From assembly GCA_021844725.1 (NCBI GenBank), contig JAKBSX010000153.1:1-6841 (forward strand): DNA of 6,841 bases, given 5' to 3'. Below are positions 6,322-6,841 of this stretch, piece after piece. The notes under the pieces are model-generated. The model was not told the origin of the DNA, searched no databases, and was given only the letters and a program-made list of their open reading frames with translations. Every line of letters begins with the position of its first letter. Within the stretch, counting starts at the first letter, position 1. Source of the DNA: Actinomycetes bacterium. Its GTDB lineage: Bacteria > Actinomycetota > Acidimicrobiia > Acidimicrobiales > Acidimicrobiaceae. The translations under genes and the position numbers were made by a program.

Positions 6322-6641
6322 TATGGAGTACAACAATTATTTTAAGCCACAGACTACAAGGGGAAATCCGTCTTGACACAATCATGCAACGGCGTAACGA
6401 TTGAATTTGAGTTGACGTAAAGTAATTTGTTGTCAAGTTCCTAGCTATTGCACTATTGCTAAGCGATTCCAGGGAAGCTACGACTCTGATCGAGAATTCG
6501 GATATTGCGATCAGATAAGAAAACTGAAAGCGACTTTAAGGTACTCTGCTGAAATTGTCCCTAGCAACAAACCACTAAAAACCACGGCTTAGAGTTCTAT
6601 CCCGCTTTTGAAAGCTTCCCAATTTCACGCAGGATTTTTAC
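6322..6641. other. Gene-free intergenic region between convergent genes
   Basis: This 320-bp stretch lies between the ends of the response regulator and the prpF-like gene. I see no convincing coding frame, tRNA or repeat array. It holds three TTGAC-type boxes (6373, 6412, and inverted at 6431), an 8-bp hairpin at 6485-6515, and a short GCTTT/AAAGC palindrome at 6604-6615. No hairpin with a T-run is obvious, although a terminator for both genes would be expected. Confidence 0.6.
6485..6515. repeat. 8-bp inverted repeat with 15-nt loop
   Basis: TCTGATCG (6485-6492) pairs perfectly with CGATCAGA (6508-6515). Neither side has a following T-run, so a classical terminator is not supported. It may be a protein-binding palindrome or chance. 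Confidence 0.4.
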
Positions 6642-6841
6642 CTAAATAATGTTTTCGGGCACGAATACAAAACCTTCCATTAGCCTACGCGCACTTCGAC
6701 TCATCAGTACTTTTTTGACCATCCACCCGCTCTGACCTTGTTCAACTTCAGCACCAACTTTTAGGATTCCAGACGGATGACCAAACCGAACTTCAGATTT
6801 AGGAGTTCCAAGAATGTCGCTGACAATAGTGCCCGGTATTG
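6642..6841 (-). CDS. PrpF-family isomerase, C-terminal fragment (5' partial)
   Basis: The minus-strand frame entering at the right edge encodes 65 residues ending at TAG (6644-6642). It contains GHPSGILKVGAEVE and VLMSRSARRLMEGFVFVP. The SRSARRLMEG-V-VP ending is the hallmark of the PrpF family: 2-methylaconitate cis-trans isomerase of the methylcitrate cycle and relatives such as 4-oxalomesaconate tautomerase, all cytosolic enzymes acting on unsaturated tricarboxylates. The rest of the gene lies outside the window, so the specific reaction cannot be decided. It converges on the two-component genes, so it is not in their transcript. Its presence close to a CitA/CitB-class system gives a weak hint of carboxylate metabolism. 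Confidence 0.85.
   Translation of the reverse strand, partial: IPGTIVSDILGTPKSEVRFGHPSGILKVGAEVEQGQSGWMVKKVLMSRSARRLMEGFVFVPENII

Noticed and set aside
6323..6376. 17-codon frame starting ATGGAGTAC just after the response regulator.
   Set aside because: It is too short, has no ribosome site and no recognisable features.
6485..6515. Hairpin as an intrinsic terminator for the convergent genes.
   Set aside because: There is no T-run on either strand and the loop is 15 nt. It is kept only as an inverted repeat.

Overview
The window carries a branched-chain-amino-acid-type ABC transporter operon (livH-livM-livG-livF), a CitA/DcuS-class sensor kinase with its CitB-class response regulator, and, at the right edge, the C-terminus of a PrpF-family isomerase on the opposite strand. 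The base composition is moderate (roughly mid-40s % GC by eye). The response regulator looks like actinobacterial CitB-type regulators, with a C-terminal winged helix ending GRPEHLYRW, GTG/TTG codons appear as candidate starts, and there is a Crp-type operator. I infer a bacterium, perhaps a low-GC freshwater-type actinobacterium. This assignment is only suggestive.

Layout: 1-495 (+) is the C-terminal half of LivH; 536-1552 livM, 1552-2367 livG and 2348-3085 livF follow on the + strand, tightly packed or overlapping. A hairpin plus T-run sits at 3136-3171. From 3603 down to 3076 the minus strand carries the N-terminal half of LivH. A 254-bp divergent control region (3603-3856) holds a perfect TGTGA-N6-TCACA palindrome. 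Then come the sensor kinase (3857-5584, +) and response regulator (5605-6321, +), a gene-free stretch (6322-6641), and the 3' end of a prpF-like gene on the minus strand (6642 to window end).

The most striking point is structural. Bases 1-43 are repeated exactly, inverted, at 3180-3222, and both copies lie at the same codons of livH. Inverting 1-3222 fuses the two halves in frame into one LivH of normal length (291 aa from the GTG at 3603) and puts livHMGF as one operon reading away from the divergent control region. The intact ancestral order is therefore livFGMH <- control region -> kinase-regulator. Because the window begins exactly at the outer edge of one repeat copy, and the repeat is ordinary livH coding sequence, a chimeric join or assembly fold-back is the more likely explanation. 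A real inversion is the alternative.

Functionally, the arrangement suggests a two-component system of the di/tricarboxylate-sensing class that may control the divergent Liv-type importer, together with Crp-like (cAMP-type) catabolic control. The nearby PrpF-type isomerase (a family acting on unsaturated tricarboxylates) makes a carboxylate substrate conceivable. No periplasmic binding protein (livK) gene is in the window, so the true substrate cannot be read from it.
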